A stretch of 64,000 nucleotides of DNA from Pleurotus djamor (Eukaryota > Basidiomycota > Agaricomycetes > Agaricales > Pleurotaceae), in assembly GCA_029747585.1 (NCBI GenBank), contig JAPEVF010000013.1:1-64000 (forward strand), given 5' to 3'. Below, piece after piece: positions 47,153 through 57,222 of the stretch; the first letter of the stretch is position 1, and the number at the start of each line of letters is the position of its first letter. The translations under genes and the position numbers were made by a program. The notes below the pieces were generated by a model. It did not search any database. It saw only the letters and a program-made list of their open reading frames with translations, and was not told the DNA's origin.

Positions 47153-48712
47153 TTACTTCCCGCCAAGATCCGCATCGACCCACTCAATTTTCGCGTCAAA
47201 TTTCGATAAGTATGTCCGAATTGCTGGGGTAGCGGATCCGCCTTCGATTCTCACAGCAACCGCTCGAGATTGCAAGAAGGTCAAGAGCTTGTGATGTTCG
47301 TTCCGTTTCGCGCGAGCTTGCTTTTTTCCTCCGCTAAATTTATAGCCGTGCAAAGTCAGCTTTTCGAGATTCGGGAACGCTGGATCGTCGGATTCTGCAG
47401 TAGGCTTGAGCGTGTCCAAGACGCGAAGACGGCCGTCCACGAGGCTGAGGGATTTGATATCATTGATGTAGGGGATGGAATCACCCCAGTCGTTGACTCG
47501 GTCAAACGTCACATGCTCCAACCCGAGCGCAGGAATAAGAGGGTGGAAAAGATCGAAGTTCAACTCATGAATCGTTAAGCGAGGGGCAGATGATTGTAAG
47601 TTATCGGACAATTCGATCGTTTTGGCGCGGAGACGGGGTACTGCGGAATTGAACTTTGCAGATTTAAAGCCAGTTGCGGAGAGGGATTTCAAGAAGTTGG
47701 GGAGGATGGATGATTCCATTGATTCTTCATCAACGAAATTTCGATCCAAAAGCGAGAGGGTAATGGTGGTTGTACTTGGGAAAGTCAAACGGTCAAAGCA
47801 CCTCAGCGGCTCGAAGGAATTGAGGAGTAGAACGAGGCTTTTGAGATGGGGTAGTTCAACACGGGGAAAATCACGTATAGCAGGGGCTTCGTCGGAGCCG
47901 TTGCTAGAAAGATGGTAGAGGAAGGCATCCTCAATGAGAGGAGTCGCTTGGAGTATTCCGAGCACTTGGACTGCGGTCATTGAGATGGGATATGGAAGGG
48001 TTATCCGGAGAGACTGAAGGCTTTGAAGGCAAGGGAACTCCAACGGCAACGAGATCGAATCAATGAACAGCTCCCGGAGGGCAGGCATTTCGGGCCACAG
48101 GAGGTCGCTGGGACTCTCTGGGTGCCTGCCTCCGCGAAACGCGAGAGAGCGAAGATACGGAGCGCAGACGCTTGAACGACGGTCTAGAACATCGCAAATC
48201 GTCGCGATATCGAGTGCTTGGATTAAAAGTCGAACCTGGTCAATCCTCCGAGTCGACACGACGTCCAAGAAGAATTTCTTCCCGGTCTGCCCATCCTTTG
48301 TCGGGGTGAGAGCGACGTTCAATGTCAAAGGTGCTGTCTTCGATCGCTGTAGAAGTGCGTCGGCGAAGTTGTTCGCTCTCTTGTTGAATCCCAAGTCGAT
48401 ATGCGACCACAATGAAGGTGTGGCTAGGCAGATACGTCGCCAGCGACCACAGACAGCGGTGACATGCAGCCATCTTATTGCAGTCCCATTATGCCAGGCA
48501 GATCTATCGTCGTCGCGTCTGCATAGGAAGATCATCAAGAGTATCTCGTCTGGGAGACGCGAGATATAACTGGGAGAGGAATGGCGAGTGGTCGAATCGC
48601 GTTGCCCGATGCCGGGCACGTCTGTAACTTTGTCTAGAGCCGTCAGACACTGATAGTGGGCATTGTTAGTAGGCATGAATATAAAGATAGGTTGAAGGAG
48701 GAGGAATACCAT
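47153..48712 (-). CDS. F6: F-box/LRR protein with an ATG-only first exon
   Basis: ATG 48712-48710, intron 48709-48650 (60 nt, GTATTC...CTACTAAC...ATCAG), main exon 48649-47153; 499 residues. The protein starts MCLTALDKVTDVPGIGQRDS. The F-box reads SYISRLPDEILLMIFLCRRD, then LHVTAVCGRWRRICLATPS. The leucine-rich region is followed by the C-terminal block KRNEHHKLLTFLQSRA and GSATPAIRTYL. The frame is fully open. It is the intact partner of pseudogene F5. The leader box at 48785-48830 is well preserved. Likely SCF substrate receptor, by family. Confidence 0.86.
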   Translation of the reverse strand: MVFLLLQPIFIFMPTNNAHYQCLTALDKVTDVPGIGQRDSTTRHSSPSYISRLPDEILLMIFLCRRDDDRSAWHNGTAIRWLHVTAVCGRWRRICLATPSLWSHIDLGFNKRANNFADALLQRSKTAPLTLNVALTPTKDGQTGKKFFLDVVSTRRIDQVRLLIQALDIATICDVLDRRSSVCAPYLRSLAFRGGRHPESPSDLLWPEMPALRELFIDSISLPLEFPCLQSLQSLRITLPYPISMTAVQVLGILQATPLIEDAFLYHLSSNGSDEAPAIRDFPRVELPHLKSLVLLLNSFEPLRCFDRLTFPSTTTITLSLLDRNFVDEESMESSILPNFLKSLSATGFKSAKFNSAVPRLRAKTIELSDNLQSSAPRLTIHELNFDLFHPLIPALGLEHVTFDRVNDWGDSIPYINDIKSLSLVDGRLRVLDTLKPTAESDDPAFPNLEKLTLHGYKFSGGKKQARAKRNEHHKLLTFLQSRAVAVRIEGGSATPAIRTYLSKFDAKIEWVDADLGGK

Positions 48713-48784
48713 TTTTGCGGTCCGACGAACGTTGTGGATAGAGAGAGAGAGGAGGACGGCGTCTAAGAGTGGTGGCCCAACTTG

Positions 48785-48830
48785 ACTTACCACATTTAGA
48801 TTCCGACCACCATTGTCCATCTCGACCCTG
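48785..48830 (-). promoter_or_regulatory. Upstream box shared by F-box genes (F6 copy)
   Basis: On the minus strand: CAGGGTCGAGATGGACAATG, then GTGGTCGG and CTAAATGTGGTAAG. It lies about 73-118 bp upstream of the F6 ATG and is followed by GTTGGGCCACCAC, so GTGG and CCAC could pair. Confidence 0.5.
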
Positions 48831-48850
48831 ACTGTTCCACGTTCCACACT

Positions 48851-49485
48851 TCACACTCACCCCAGCCAAACTCGACGAAGGACATCGAATATGAATATAT
48901 GAATGCTTACAGGCATGTACAAGTTCCCGTCAACCATCCTGCACCATCCGAATTGCAAAATTCGGCTACGTGGACTCACTGTGGTAATCCTCTAGAGTGG
49001 CACAAGACTAATATTCTATTTCGCCGCCTATACTCTCAAGACAATCCACTTTCCGAGCGCAGGGCTCCTATTCCAACTTTCTACTACGCACCGTTGATTC
49101 TAGGGTGCTATTCCACAGATGGCGGTCAAAGACCATGAATAACTTGCGGTGCGTCCTACGAACTCAGGCTTGGAAATGACACTCATCCCGACGCCAAAGA
49201 AGCATGACACCAGAGAAAACGTCCCTTACTAGGTCAATCTTGCCCATCCATCATTTGGAGTCTATTCACACACAGACGAGCGACGTGAATCTGACAGGAC
49301 TCGGAAGTGTCCTCTAGTGAATCATCGCTCAACCTCTTGCTCATCAACTCATTATAGAGTAACTCTGACTTATACGAGCCATCGGGTGGGTCAAAAGTTG
49401 TTCTATTTCATCTTTTCATCTCAAGACAGCTCACTCACCCCACCCAATTCCCCTGTCACCGGCTCCAGTACCAATGCCCATCATC
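48851..49485. other. Spacer between F6 and the GST gene
   Basis: No gene. The half nearer the GST resembles 38430-38600, part of the duplicated GST flank. Confidence 0.4.
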
Positions 49486-50464
49486 CTACCGCAGCGAAAC
49501 CGCATACGATCCCAGTTTCTCCAGGTGAAACGCCTAATAATAAATACATCTCAGCGTGAGTAACACATCTCTTCCGTTATCAACTTATCAAGTTGTATTG
49601 AGAGGACGCACCTTATCAAACGTCTCACTAACAGACTCCCTCTTCATCACCGCCCCCAAATACGTTCGATATTTCGCAAACTTCGGGGACGTCTGGAGTT
49701 CCGTATGAGCTTTGACCCCTTCGCCTTGAGGGAATGACCCCATGTCGTGACTGAGGAAAACGTCGATGCGGAGGAACCATGCGGCGGTGATGGCGTCGGC
49801 GAGTGTGAACTTGTCTCCCATCAGAAACTTGCCGTTCCCACTTCCACTCAACCTAGTTCCTTCCCCCGCTGCTTCTTCGTCCGCGGCTTCCACGTCAGGT
49901 AAGAATCTCTGAAACGCTTCAATTTCCCGTACGATCCTCTCCGGCGCTCCCTTCCTCAACATACAATCCAGAAACACGGGTTGAATCGTCGTCATCACGA
50001 CGTTGATGTAGAACCGCGCTTTCCCCCTCTCCAACGCACCAACGGGTAAGAGTTTATCACCTTCAGATGCGATGTCGTTGATGAACTCGACGATCGCCAT
50101 ACTCTCTGCGAGTTTATACGATTCAGTAGGCGGCTGGTCGGCGGGTGTCAGTGTACCGTAGGTGATCGCAGGCACTTTTTCGAGCGGGCTGATGGCTTTG
50201 AACCAAGTTGGTTTGGCGTAGAGATCGACTTCGTAGCGCGTGTAAGGGATGCGGGATTCGCGGAGAGCGATTTCGACGTAATGCCCGAATGGACTTCCCT
50301 GAAAAATGTTTAGAGATGAGATAGCAGAGGGGAAGAGGGGGGGAAGAGGGGAGGAGAAGAGAAGAGAAGAGAGGGGAGGAGAAAGGAGATGAGGGGAGAG
50401 GAGCGTGTAAATCTGAGAATTTGCGTACTTTGTTGGTGTAGAGCGTAAGCTGGGGCGCGTCCAT
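49486..50464 (-). CDS. Glutathione S-transferase-like protein
   Basis: Exons 50464-50429 (12 codons), 50298-49612 and 49533-49486; introns of 130 and 78 nt; 256 residues. The N-terminal thioredoxin-like half reads LTLYTNKGSPFGHYVEIALR, with VPAITYG and the ESMAI motif (glutathione-binding Glu-Ser) further on. The C-terminal helical half contains GDKFTLADAITAAWF and ends AFHLEKLGSYAVSLR. The last 16-codon exon is supported because the truncated copy at 38602 keeps it nearly unchanged. The first intron holds a long G/A-rich tract. The family conjugates glutathione to electrophiles or reduces glutathionyl products in the cytosol; the exact class is not certain. Confidence 0.85.
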
Positions 50465-53400
50465 ATTAGAATACTCGCACTCCCTGTCAGTTACCTTGAG
50501 GTTTGGCACCTCTGAGTATCTCGTGAACTTGACGAACTTCAGCGCATTTTTGAATGGACCTCGTTTCTCCGATTTCCGGTGGATTCGGGATATACGACTC
50601 TACATCCAGCAGCCACTGAATTTGGTGACCGTGGAATCGGGAAGAACGAGTGCTCATCCTAAATAACCAACTGATGGATATCCACACGACCGTTCCCAGT
50701 CTCAATTCACCAACACGACTGGTTGAGCCTTTTTGCGCGGTGTTGGTGATGAAAGGAGACGAAAGGAGGTTCTCCTATCGTGTAGCGCCTAACACGGAGC
50801 GCCCATATTTGTGGCTTGGACTGGAACCAAACCTCCACTCAACTTTGACTCAACGTCCAACGTTTCCACGTCAACCCACTGTCCAAACGCTCAACGTCAA
50901 CCTGCACCTCCGCAGTACCATGGAATCGATTTTTTGCAGCATCTTGTACGAAGAAGAAGCTTTTTTGCTGGGTTTTCATCGTTCCCGGTACGGGTAAATG
51001 AGTCGGTCTTTTCGATACTCATCTCTCTTTGCTCGTTTTTCTTTTATCAGTTAACTCGCCTAGTGAGTACAAGCCTCCCGGTCGCGAGGAAAAAGCTAGG
51101 ATGGGAGAGTCTTCCACCCCAGTACCCGCCCCTCTAGTTCGCGACGGGGGTATTGGGCATGGCCTATATCATGGGTGTGGGCTAGACGTCAAGAGAACCA
51201 GTTAGACCTGGTGGGAGGAACTATGGGGCGGACGGAGATGAGAATCATGATGCTGTCGAAGGGATTATGGAACCCGGCAAGGACCAAGGTATGTCCTCCC
51301 TTGACGCGACTCAAACATTTTTAACGCGCAAATTTCTAGCTTAAACTAAAATCTTCGACGCTCCCACTTCCTCTGACCACGCCACCTGGTTCATCGCGTC
51401 GTCTGTTGTCCAGAATCATTGTTCCTCACAGGTCCGGCTCTATCACGACCGGTCAAGCGGTTGGTGCTACTTTACGGATCCCCGGCGATCATAGTCATCC
51501 ACGTTCACGCGGATCGTCTCTGTCTTACTGAGAATTGTGGAAGTTCGATGGATGGACGGGTGGTGGTGTTGGTATCGGATAAGATGAAGAATCAAAGCTT
51601 CGGCCAGGATATCCTAAACGAACTTTTCGTACCTCTCCCTTTGCCTTCGACGTCAACGTCAACGTTACCTGCGACAGCCACCTCCAGCTCCCCTAGGCTA
51701 CAGGCACTGCGGCGGCGCTCATCGTTCGTGCTGGAGCCGAAAGGTGCAGCATATTGGCTTCATCGTGGTTCGAGCCAGGGTTTTTACCGGAGGCTTCGCA
51801 GAGGAAGGCACCGTGCATGAAGACTCAACCTCTCAAAGCGGGCAACACCTTTTCTAGTGGCTCCCTTGAAGTCTCATCGCGTTACCCCCAGCGCGGTTGG
51901 CCTTTTCCCCAACGCTGGAAAGCGGTGGTCGCTCCCGAAGCCACACATCGCCATTACCTCCGTTACACGCCAGATTTCTCTTCCAACCCTTCCATATCCA
52001 TCGACGAGACCAAGACGTGTACCCCTTCCTCTCGTATTTTCGCATTTTCAGTCGTGGCCCAACTGTCATCAGCTCATGATCCTCTCGTCTCCTCAACTGT
52101 TCCATCACGAGAGTGACTTGGGGCATCGGAGCAGCGGTCCCGCACCTCAGGTCGGCGCAAAAGCATGATGCCAGCGGGCGCTGTCTTTGTACGGCGTTCT
52201 GCTGTGATTGGGTCATGCTCCCTAGGATCCTGATCGTGGTCTTCGAGAACCAGATCATGAAAGCCTCCCTCGTAGCCATGGTCACTACCTACCTACTCCG
52301 CGACAATCTAAAGGAATGACACCACTCGGGTCTCTCCTCAAGTCGTTATTGCTACTCTGCATTGCGGAGGCTAAGCTGGTAGAGGGGGGAATGGATGAGA
52401 AGTTTTGGAAAGTTTCGGAGGGAGGGTTATCGTAGTTGCCTGGTCGCGATTCTTTCTCTTCACCCATACCACCCCCTCTGGCTGAATCTCCCCTTCCATC
52501 CATCTCTGGAAGCAGCCGCGAATCCATGCGTTACATCCCGAGGACCAACAGAAGCAACATCGGCTCGATCGAAGCAACTGGAACTGGTACGGGGATTTGC
52601 CTGTTCGCTCCTTGAGCCGCGTCCGTCACTGGATCAAGGGATAGGACTCGAGGCTACGTCAGGTCGCTGTCGCTGTCGGGATATTGAAGCTGAGACGATA
52701 GGGAGGGAGAGGATGGAAGACGGATGGATCGGTCGAAGAAGCTGTTGAAAGACCAGGTGCTGGAGTAGGTTGAGGATCTTCGACTTGACGAGGACGACTA
52801 CGACGCTTGAGCCAGTCACTGGTTCCACACGCGTTTCGTCCTCCGATGACTAGAGTATAGAGTTCAAGCTCGAACCAAAGCCGTAGACCTTTTGCTTAGC
52901 TTCGACCTCGACATTACCCCTGGACTCTTGCACAAGGATCGAAGAGAGCGTCTGACGGCTGGTGTCGGTGGTTGTCGTTGATGCCGGGGGACACGAAGAT
53001 GGAGTCGCGGAAGGGGGGACGAGTCTCATTCATCCTTACCCGTCCGTTCCCAGTCGACATGTCTTACCTCTGCTTGCGCCTGCGCTCGTGACGTCGATAT
53101 TACCTACGTATCTTCGTTCAGGACAGGGGAATGGATACGCCACGGGGAAGATATGATGCTTGTCAGTTCAATCCGTCAATCTGTGACCCAAGCTTGAGGC
53201 CAATGTCTCCGTTTGCTTTCCCTCCGTAGTTTCACTACACCGGATCCCCTCCGTTGCGCTCGAAGCCGTCTGAGACATTCGTGCTCATCTTCAAACTGAC
53301 ATTGATGAGAATGTCCCTTCCTATCCACAAGACCCAGGCGCATGCCCCAATGCCCGTGTCCTCCTGCCAATCGGCCTCCTTGCCCATTGGCTGTTCCACT

Positions 53401-54013
53401 ATTCAAGTATCTTAGCCTAGCCTCAACGGCAGGACGCTGAGACTACGCGTTATATCCAAGCTACCGAGCAAGATGAACATGAGGGGGCCGCTGCCTTTTC
53501 GCTGTTGTCGAGCAGGGAGGCCTTGAGGACCTTGTTTCAGTGGTATTCAGCTCGGTACGCAAACCTCGAAATTCGAACCATATCAACCTTCTTTCCCTTG
53601 GCGTCTTGACGATCGAGAACACGAATGCCCAATGTCACAGCAATGGATGCTTCATATTCTCGTCGTTGTTTCTCTTGACATGGTTGAGGAGAGGGAAGGA
53701 GGACGCTAGCTATACTAGAATGGTTTGAGTTTTCAAATCAGTGACCATATCTGCCCTAACGCTTGGCGTACTCAGTTTACTCTAGATGACTCGGCGCGTA
53801 GATACGCTAGTAGCCAAAGTGCTCAAGGAATGAGCCATAGCCTATGCATTTGAATAAAATATCCAGCCTTATGGTCTTCTGACGCATGACACCGGTCGCA
53901 GCGGTCTGCTGAGGCAGTAAGGAGGCATTAAGCGCTTCGGCGCTACGCCACCATTGGGTCGACTGCGGTTCAACTTGAGCTTGGTTTCTCATCAACATCC
54001 AGTCTAGAGGCAT
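50465..54013. other. Long stretch without a recognisable gene
   Basis: The first few hundred bases are the upstream region of the GST gene. Open frames at 51419-51820 and 52395-52748 (plus) have no recognisable domain. An intron-like stretch GTATGT...TTTCTAG at 51289-51342 suggests a spliced but unidentified gene or relic. Nothing more can be supported. Confidence 0.4.
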
Positions 54014-55369
54014 ATGGATCTCTCAAGCTTTGATCGAGATCCTTCACAATCGTCAAGTAAGAATATCTTTCGCTCCTTGTATCTGCCTTTCCTTTTGACT
54101 GATTATCATGTGGATATTTAGTGCGCAACAGATTCCCAAATGAAATTTGGAACGCGATCGCTGTTGAGCTTGGTTTTCCGAACCGCAACATCATCCATCC
54201 TCTCCTTCTCGTGTGTCGAGATTTGTATAGCTTGGCTGTACCGCTTCTATATGAGTACATCCAGGTGGTGGGTCGCCAGTATACAACCTCTGGCGCAGCC
54301 TACGCCTCGACAAAAGTGTACTGGTTTTCCATCGATCGCCTGCTACAAACGTATCTCAACGACCCCCAGTTGGCAGCGATGACGACTACTTTTACCGTTC
54401 GAAGCAAGGAACAATACTTCGAGGGCCTGGTGAGAAGTCTCCGCGGCATTCTTCCTTGTCTGTCCAACCTCCGTCGCCTTGCCATTTCGCCGGTACTCAG
54501 TGACCTGCAACTATTACGCTTGGTCTCTCCTTCCGCCCCCTTGACGCACTTGACTGTCATGAGTCTTCATGACGTTGATTACATTGAGGAGGTCGTACAG
54601 GGTCACCCGACCACACTCACCTTTCTACGCATGCCACATCATTATTCCTCCCCTTGTCCACCAGCTTTCGTTACCCCGTGGCTGGCGTCACTGGAAGGAC
54701 CTCTCAAAATTTTGGACGCTCACTCCCTTTCTCGTTCGTCACGACTTGAGCACCTGTCCTTCCGATATGATGATCAGTATTATCCGGAGAACGTTTTTNG
54801 CTAATCTCCGAACGCTGGAGGTAGAGGTCATGGATAGAACGGGACTCGTTAAGATAGCGCCGTTTCTCACCAGGGTGGAGCTATTTTCGTGCCCGTTTCA
54901 CAACGCCATTGTGAGCGAAGTTTACTCAGATCCACCAGTTCCATCGTACTCACTCCATCACCGCGTCACAACCCACCTAGTTTCTCTCCCACCCGGATCT
55001 CCTTATCATACCGTCAAAAGTTCTCAAGTATCTCCGCTTTTCGGGAATTATGAATGGTCAGCAGCCGGCGTTTGCTGAGTTTTTCTTCAATAAATCAATG
55101 TCGCTGCGCGTTATTGATTTCGTCCCACTTACGCCGGATATCACTGTTCGGTTTACGCGTGGAAAGGAGGATCCTGTTACCATCCTTACCCCTCGTTCGG
55201 ACTCCCTCTTCATATCATGGTGGGAGCCTCTCTTGGATGGCTTGGTCAAGGAGGGTGAGTAGTCTCACATAACTTATTCACGTCGGGAAATTAGACTAAA
55301 CATTGTCGCTCAGGTGTGGAATTTGACTCACGGTTGGGGAGCGCAATGTCTCCCTCTTCCGCGGCGTAA
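54014..55369 (+). CDS. S4: F-box protein of the short family
   Basis: Exons 54014-54056, 54122-54910, 54981-55254 and 55314-55369; introns of 65, 70 and 59 nt. It starts MDLSSFDRDPSQSSMRNRFP. The F-box reads FPNEIWNAIAVELGFPNR, then LLVCRDLYSLAVPLLYE. The leucine-rich middle leads to PSKVLKY, SLRVIDF and the WW motif ISWWEPLLDGL, and a short last exon ends AMSPSSAA. As written, an N at 54800 (after a run of T) shifts the frame. If that N is an extra base, the frame is continuous, all four exons are in phase and the product has 386 residues. Reading matches S1 on both sides of the N, so an assembly artefact is the best explanation. Probable SCF substrate receptor, by family. Confidence 0.8.
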
Positions 55370-55643
55370 AGCATTCCTGTAGGGCTATGATTCTCGACGG
55401 TATCTGTAGATGCTGGGCCGTAGCGCGAAGGGCTATCACGATTTTGAATAAATGATAACCGGAAATTGACCGGAAAGGTGAAACTCTGCCACAATCTGCT
55501 TGGACCACCAACCAACAATGAGCTACCACAGGCCACACAGAAGTGGTATAAGATACTCATGTTTGGACGCTTCAATGCGTTCGTTCCTTTCCCTTTCCCT
55601 CTCACTCTCAACACATCGCACATCCACAAGACACTCGATCACC

Positions 55644-55988
55644 ATGCAGACCGAAGGTTCTGACAAAACGATCCGACGGTCGAACACGAACCCTATTGTC
55701 GCAGCTGCGAAAGAATTCTCCCCAAGGATATACCCCTCAAGCGAGTACTACGTCGGACACACCCGTTTCAACTCTCAGCAATACATGCCTCTCCCGCCAC
55801 TCAAGGAAATCCTCGGGGACTACCTCCATTTACCAATCCCTCCTCGGCTTGTATTCCGACCGCTTGAAATTGGATTGGGACGTGACCGAGGAACGGAAAC
55901 TGGAGCTCCGCTTGGAGAGACCAAGGATGGACACGCGTCGAGTACTGAAAATAGGGCACAGTGGCATGCATCAAAGAGGGTCGAATGA
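55644..55988 (+). CDS. Small protein of unknown function, related to the one at 56563
   Basis: Starts at ATG 55644 (CACCATGC); 114 residues. Visible features: a basic, Ser/Thr-rich start, a Tyr-rich stretch (YPSSEYYVGHTRF) and the motif LPPLKEILGDYLHLPIPP at about residues 53-70. The oppositely oriented protein at 57222-56563 carries LPGIRQVLGDILDLPLAP at a similar relative place. No known domain was recognised. The end of the frame is not conserved, so an intron or a truncation is possible. Confidence 0.5.
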   Translation: MQTEGSDKTIRRSNTNPIVAAAKEFSPRIYPSSEYYVGHTRFNSQQYMPLPPLKEILGDYLHLPIPPRLVFRPLEIGLGRDRGTETGAPLGETKDGHASSTENRAQWHASKRVE

Positions 55989-56562
55989 CGAGCTGGTTAC
56001 CTGCAAATCGCCTACTAATAAGCCCGAGTTCAAATATCCTCTGACTGGGTGTATGATCAGGCTCTACTTGAATGAAGTTTGATGGAAAGAATTTATCGAC
56101 GGCTCCGCATCACGTAAACGTGGGCACGACTAGCGCCACAAGGGTGGGTCTGATGTATACTTCCTAGAATAAGCTCTATATCTATATATGCCTATGGTCT
56201 CATGCGTTTTCCCGACTGGACTGAAGAAAACGACGAATCCTTTCCGTAAAATCCTAAGCGCTCCGGCTCCCCAGTCCACTGTGTTGTGTAACGTGTTGGC
56301 CTGTGTCAACGCCCCTGCGGTCATGTGACCTCTTGTCAAGATCACCTGATGTTGAAATTCTCCAGCCGGCCCAACGTTCTGCTCCCGACGACATCATTCA
56401 ACGTATCAAATGTCTCGCATACTCTCTCGCTGATATACGCAGGCTATCTCATACAACAATTAAGCGAAACAAATCCAAGGAAAGCGACATATTAAGTATA
56501 CAACGGCCAAGTCCGAGGTGATAAATAAAGTAAGTATGTCATGACGGCGACGTTGACCCATC
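55989..56562. other. Spacer between two convergent small genes
   Basis: No gene was recognised between the two related small proteins. Confidence 0.4.
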
Positions 56563-57222
56563 CTAGTTCAATAGGAATGAGATGGAAGCGCGTCCGATGG
56601 AGCGAGACACAGTGGGGGCGGTCGACTTGGGCTCGGGAGTCTGGAGCAGACGCAACCCACGCAGGAACATGGCCAAATCTTCGTGGTCGTCTTCATCGTT
56701 CCTGTTCTCGGAAGCGCACGAATCCTCGTTGTCGGTATCGACCTTCTTGGAGAATACGGGCTCCCATTGCGGCGCTGGCTTAGGCGCAAGTGGCAGGTCG
56801 AGGATGTCACCAAGGACCTGTCTGATCCCTGGAAGCGTAGGTTTTTCGCCGAACTGGTTGGCGAACCATCGGGATTTGTCTTGGTCGAAGTTATCGGTGT
56901 ATCCGTAAGGGTAAACGGACGAAAGCACGACGCGGACTGCTGAGGGACGAGGTGAGTTATGCTCGTCGTTGTCGTCTGCGGATTCAGCTTCTGAATCTGT
57001 TTCAGTCCAGCAGTCTTGATCAGAGTCGATGTCGCCGATGTAACCCACAACACCTGTGGCCTCTTCGTCGCTGCTTTCGGTCTCGTCGTACTCGGATATG
57101 GTGTCTTCGCTATAGCTGATGCTGTTGCTATCGCTGTCGTATCCCATATCGTGGTGGGGAGAACTGGAACCAACGAGACCTTGGCGGCCCGCGTCGTTGA
57201 TCATCCTCGGGTACGTGTTCAT
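56563..57222 (-). CDS. Acidic protein of unknown function with LGD-x-L-x-LP motif
   Basis: Single open frame of 219 residues, starting MNTYPRMINDAGRQG; a second Met at residue 7 is an alternative start. The first half is strongly acidic and Ser-rich (EYDETESSDEEA, then TETDSEAESADDNDEH). A conserved part follows (FGEKPTLPGIRQVLGDILDL), then another acidic stretch (NRNDEDDHEDLA). It shares the LP-x-(I/L)-(K/R)-x-(I/V)-LGD-x-L-x-LP pattern with 55644-55988. No catalytic motif or membrane segment is seen. It may be nuclear or cytosolic; that is only a guess from composition. Confidence 0.6.
   Translation of the reverse strand: MNTYPRMINDAGRQGLVGSSSPHHDMGYDSDSNSISYSEDTISEYDETESSDEEATGVVGYIGDIDSDQDCWTETDSEAESADDNDEHNSPRPSAVRVVLSSVYPYGYTDNFDQDKSRWFANQFGEKPTLPGIRQVLGDILDLPLAPKPAPQWEPVFSKKVDTDNEDSCASENRNDEDDHEDLAMFLRGLRLLQTPEPKSTAPTVSRSIGRASISFLLN

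Larger units (their letters stand above)
43600..48850. repeat. Right arm of the inverted duplication (SGNH B-R6-F6)
   Basis: It mirrors 27560-33130. This arm keeps an intact F-box gene (F6) and an open R6 first exon, while the SGNH gene lost its end. Confidence 0.7.

Noticed and set aside
47153..48847. A 564-residue F6 protein starting at 48847
   Set aside because: The extension translates the conserved leader box and the intron. The spliced start at 48712 agrees with all paralogs.
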